From the NCBI GenBank assembly GCA_001655205.1, contig LPNZ01008417.1, positions 1-34,322 of the forward strand: a stretch of DNA of 34,322 nucleotides, written 5' to 3'. This document shows positions 31,725 through 34,322 of this stretch, one piece after another (within the stretch, counting starts at the first letter, position 1; each line of letters opens with the position of its first letter). Origin of the DNA: Lenisia limosa. Its lineage: Eukaryota > Breviatea. A program made the translations under genes and the position numbers. Under the pieces are notes generated by a model, which made no database searches, was not told the DNA's origin, and worked only from the letters and a program-made list of their open reading frames with translations.

Positions 31725-34322
31725 TTTGGTTTATTTGAATCCTACCATTTTCTATTGTACTTCAGAAGAGACTCCTGGCATGGGATTTTTTTCAAGCCCT
31801 TGTGTGTCTCTTTTTCTTCTTTGCTCTGTTTGCCCCGCTCCCTGTCAACCCTTTGCCACCAAGCTTCAAATGTTCCAATGGGTTTTTGTTTCGTTTAATA
31901 AATTTTCACCGTTACGCTGGAGTGATGGCATGCGGTGCTGCAGAAGTGACTAGACTGGCTTCGTTTGTTTTGTTTTTTCAACCCTTCGTGTGTTGTCAGC
32001 AAATAGAGTAAATCCTGGCTCTCTTTTTTTTTGTTTCAAAAATGTTCCAACTTTAATCCCCCCACTAATGTTTTAGTCACTCTATACATGCGACCAAGTG
32101 ACTAGATTACACCCTGAGAACAAACTGGGCTCTTACAGTGACCAAGTAAGCCTGTACAGATCAGCACACTTGGTTAGCAGCTTTTTACCCCGCAGACGGG
32201 GCTCTTCAAACTGTCCGTATCAGCTCGGCCCGTGTTGATCTTCAGGCAAATGAAGAAATCTGCAGGTTTGCACCATGCAAGAGGGAGAAACAGAGTTATA
32301 GAGGTTCTTTATTCCTTCCTTTTGTACATAAAATGGTGATCCTTCTGACTCAGAAGAAATCGAAGAAAAGTCTGTCAATATTCCCGAAGGAGTTGAGAAG
32401 TTCACACGCCCTAACTTTGATGTCGAAGAGTGTATGCGGGTATTTTCCTACGATGGCTCTTCTGTGAACTGAAAAAAGGTAAACTGATATCGCAGATGTA
32501 CGACAGTCATTTGTGAAAATGAATGAAAGAGATGCAGTACAGCATCTTGAGGAGCTTCACCATGTGAAAGTAAGCTCCATAGCCTCAAAGAGGTTAAGAA
32601 TTGCTGTGATCAGCTTATCTATATTTCCTATGAAGTGATAATGATCACCTTCTTTCATGGTATTATACCATGTAGTAGATTATTTAATTTCAAAACGGTT
32701 ACTTACTTATTCGTTCAATTGTTGCCATTTACAGAAAGCAAATTTTGATATTCAACCTCTAAAACCATCATGTGCATTTCTTTGAGTTTCTGATTCATCA
32801 GTCTTCTGCATTGAGAGCTCTGAAGTCCAACATCCAACAGTCCCATGCTCGCTTCCTTGGAACCTCAAAAGACATATCCAGTTTGGGGGTAAATGGAGGG
32901 GGTTTTACGTTGAAACTATTGTGTTCACCCACAGGCTCTTCTTTTGCTTTGGGCATTCACAGATTTACATGTTTAGATTTAGAGGATAGTGTCTCAAGTA
33001 TTACCAACATTCTCAATGACTCCATCGCACTAATGCGAAGATTGGAAGAAAGCAAGTTTACTAATTTTGGTAAGTTTGCCCCCCCCCCCCCNNNNNNNNN
33101 NNNNNNNNNNNNNNNNNNNNNNNNNNNNNNNNNNNNNNNNNNNNNNNNNNNNNNNNNNNNNNNNNNNNNNNNNNATTTCTCTAACGTGTAGATGTTACTG
33201 AATCTTGATCCATGTAGAAGAGAGATCAGCGCCCTTCACCTCCTCTCGCGAGGCGTACACGTATCTTTACGCGGATTCTGGGGGTAGATGGGGTGATATA
33301 TGTAATTGAAGTAGAAAACGGAATTATCAAATAGTACTTGCTGATACTGTGGTCATTTGCACCCCCAGAGCTAGGCATGTTGAACCGGCTTCCCGAACGA
33401 GTGGACGCCCTCCTCGGCGACCGGGACATTGAAGCCGCTGTGGCCGCCATCCAGGATGGTGGGGTGCGGCAAGAGCTGAGGGACACATCATGGGGATAGA
33501 ATTTGGTGAAGCCTGGCCAAAGCTGTGTGGAATTGTACTGAACAATACTTAGGCGGATTTGTACCGCAATCTGGTGGTGGTTCTCGTCTTACCCCCTCCC
33601 AGCCCGGCAGCAGATCCATGGGGACGGACCTCGAGCTCTTTTGGCTGACGGCGATATTGAGAAGCTTGAGAAAACCTTGGACAAGAAAGCNNNNNNNNNN
33701 NNNNNNNNNNNNNNNNNNNNNNNNNNNNNNNNNNNNNNNNNNNNNNNNNNNNNNNNNAGCATAATACTGTACTCTGTTCTCCTTCTACCTTTACTCTGTT
33801 AACGCGGCAGACTCTGATTACATCTGACCTGAGGGACTCGAATGGCTCCACTGGGGAGTCCAAGTCCCAACTTAAGCTTGTCGTCAAGCTTGGCTATGCC
33901 CTCAAGGTAGGGGGGTGACATTGAAGTACCGCATGGCAAGAAGCAAGGGACGTTTCTGTTGTAGCAACTTTTGGGCCATTTTTATTGCTCTCTCTCAGGC
34001 AAGAGAGACATTTTTGGCCGTGTGCTCTCACGCGATTCACCAGTCAATCAAGTAGGGGGAATATGAGTGAAGCCATTGCTTTCGGGAGTATTCTGGTGAA
34101 AGTGATGATTAGATTCAGTTTAATGATATTTTGATATGATATGCTTCATAAAGGGATGATTTCTGTTATCTCTCATTTTAACTACATTTGAAAGAGCTCA
34201 ATAATACTGACTATATATCAAACCGTCCATATATCATATCTGTGAATTTTCCTTTATCTGTGTTTTTTTGAAATTTACGGAAAATTTTGCTAAAAATATG
34301 GCATATAACTAAGAGAATTGTC
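31221..34322 (+). CDS. EXO84: Exocyst subunit EXO84/EXOC8 (partial, runs off the right end)
   Basis: Proposed exons: 31221-31278 (MGPQRKKRASLQIPASP), one from 31402 to about 31534, a possible short one near 31635-31675, 32196-32265, 32354-32439, 32507-32569, 32802-32880, 32977-33069, 33369-33458, one from 33603 into an N gap (33691-33757), 33811-33906 and 33999-34051, with phase open at the end. Family blocks in order: KFTRPNFDVEECMR; ALRALKSNIQQSHARFLG then TSKDISNLEDSVSSITNIL (the NY..FI..SKEIS.LE block); LNRLPERVDALLGDRD then IEAAVAAIQD (the LP..LD..I..RD...A block); KLVVKLGYALKA; REtFLAVCSHAIHQSIK. EXO84 is a CATCHR-fold subunit of the octameric exocyst, which tethers secretory vesicles to the plasma membrane. 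Two N gaps and uncertain exons between 31527 and 32195 leave the N-terminus provisional. Confidence 0.82.
31698..31724. repeat. (TG)n microsatellite
   Basis: An uninterrupted TG/GT dinucleotide run of about 27 bases within an intron in the 5' part of the EXO84 gene. It makes short false Cys/Val reading frames. Confidence 0.97.

Noticed and set aside
31698-31953. Open frames starting MCVCVCVC on plus
   Set aside because: They are translations of the TG microsatellite and adjacent intron sequence.

Overview
This is a eukaryotic nuclear window: genes are split by many GT-AG introns, coding strands alternate, and every recognisable product is a eukaryotic housekeeping or cell-biology protein. 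Reading splice phases by hand gives nine protein genes and one tRNA. TMEM231, a ciliary transition-zone protein, points to a flagellated or ciliated organism. The intron density (6 introns in GAPDH, 13 in a 326-residue lectin-like gene, at least 18 in a transporter) and introns as short as 34-48 nt suggest a free-living protist. I cannot name the lineage from sequence alone. Stop usage in the models (mostly TAA, some TGA, one TAG) fits the standard code.

Layout, left to right: (1) a WW-domain coiled-coil protein on minus (132-1820), divergent from (2) a secreted, coiled-coil plus H-type-lectin-like protein on plus (2161-4464); (3) LSM12 on minus (4655-5904), convergent with gene 2; (4) a PRCC-family splicing-associated protein on minus (6361-9669), divergent from (5) TMEM231 on plus (10099-12428); (6) COG2, a Golgi tethering subunit, on minus (12626-17675), convergent with TMEM231; a tRNA-Val(CAC) on minus (17892-17963); (7) a TauE/SafE-type transporter with a cysteine-rich ectodomain on minus (18725-23294), whose start codon lies only 258 bp from (8) cytosolic GAPDH on plus (23553-25026); (9) a DUF229 sulfatase-like type II membrane protein on plus (25477-30871); (10) the 5' part of the exocyst subunit EXO84/EXOC8 on plus (31221 to beyond the window).

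The genes do not form a pathway. COG2, EXO84 and TMEM231 belong to membrane traffic or the cilium, LSM12 and PRCC to RNA biology, and GAPDH to glycolysis. Intergenic spaces are 190-460 bp, except around the tRNA.

Non-genic structure includes two related palindromic elements with ACTAGTGA termini in different introns, a third unrelated palindromic element, and six short direct duplications (28-45 bp period), three of which duplicate or sit at splice donors. Ten N gaps are present, most of them beginning at a G, C or T homopolymer; several fall inside genes and leave exon models incomplete. I see no CRISPR array, prophage, operon or antiviral defence system.
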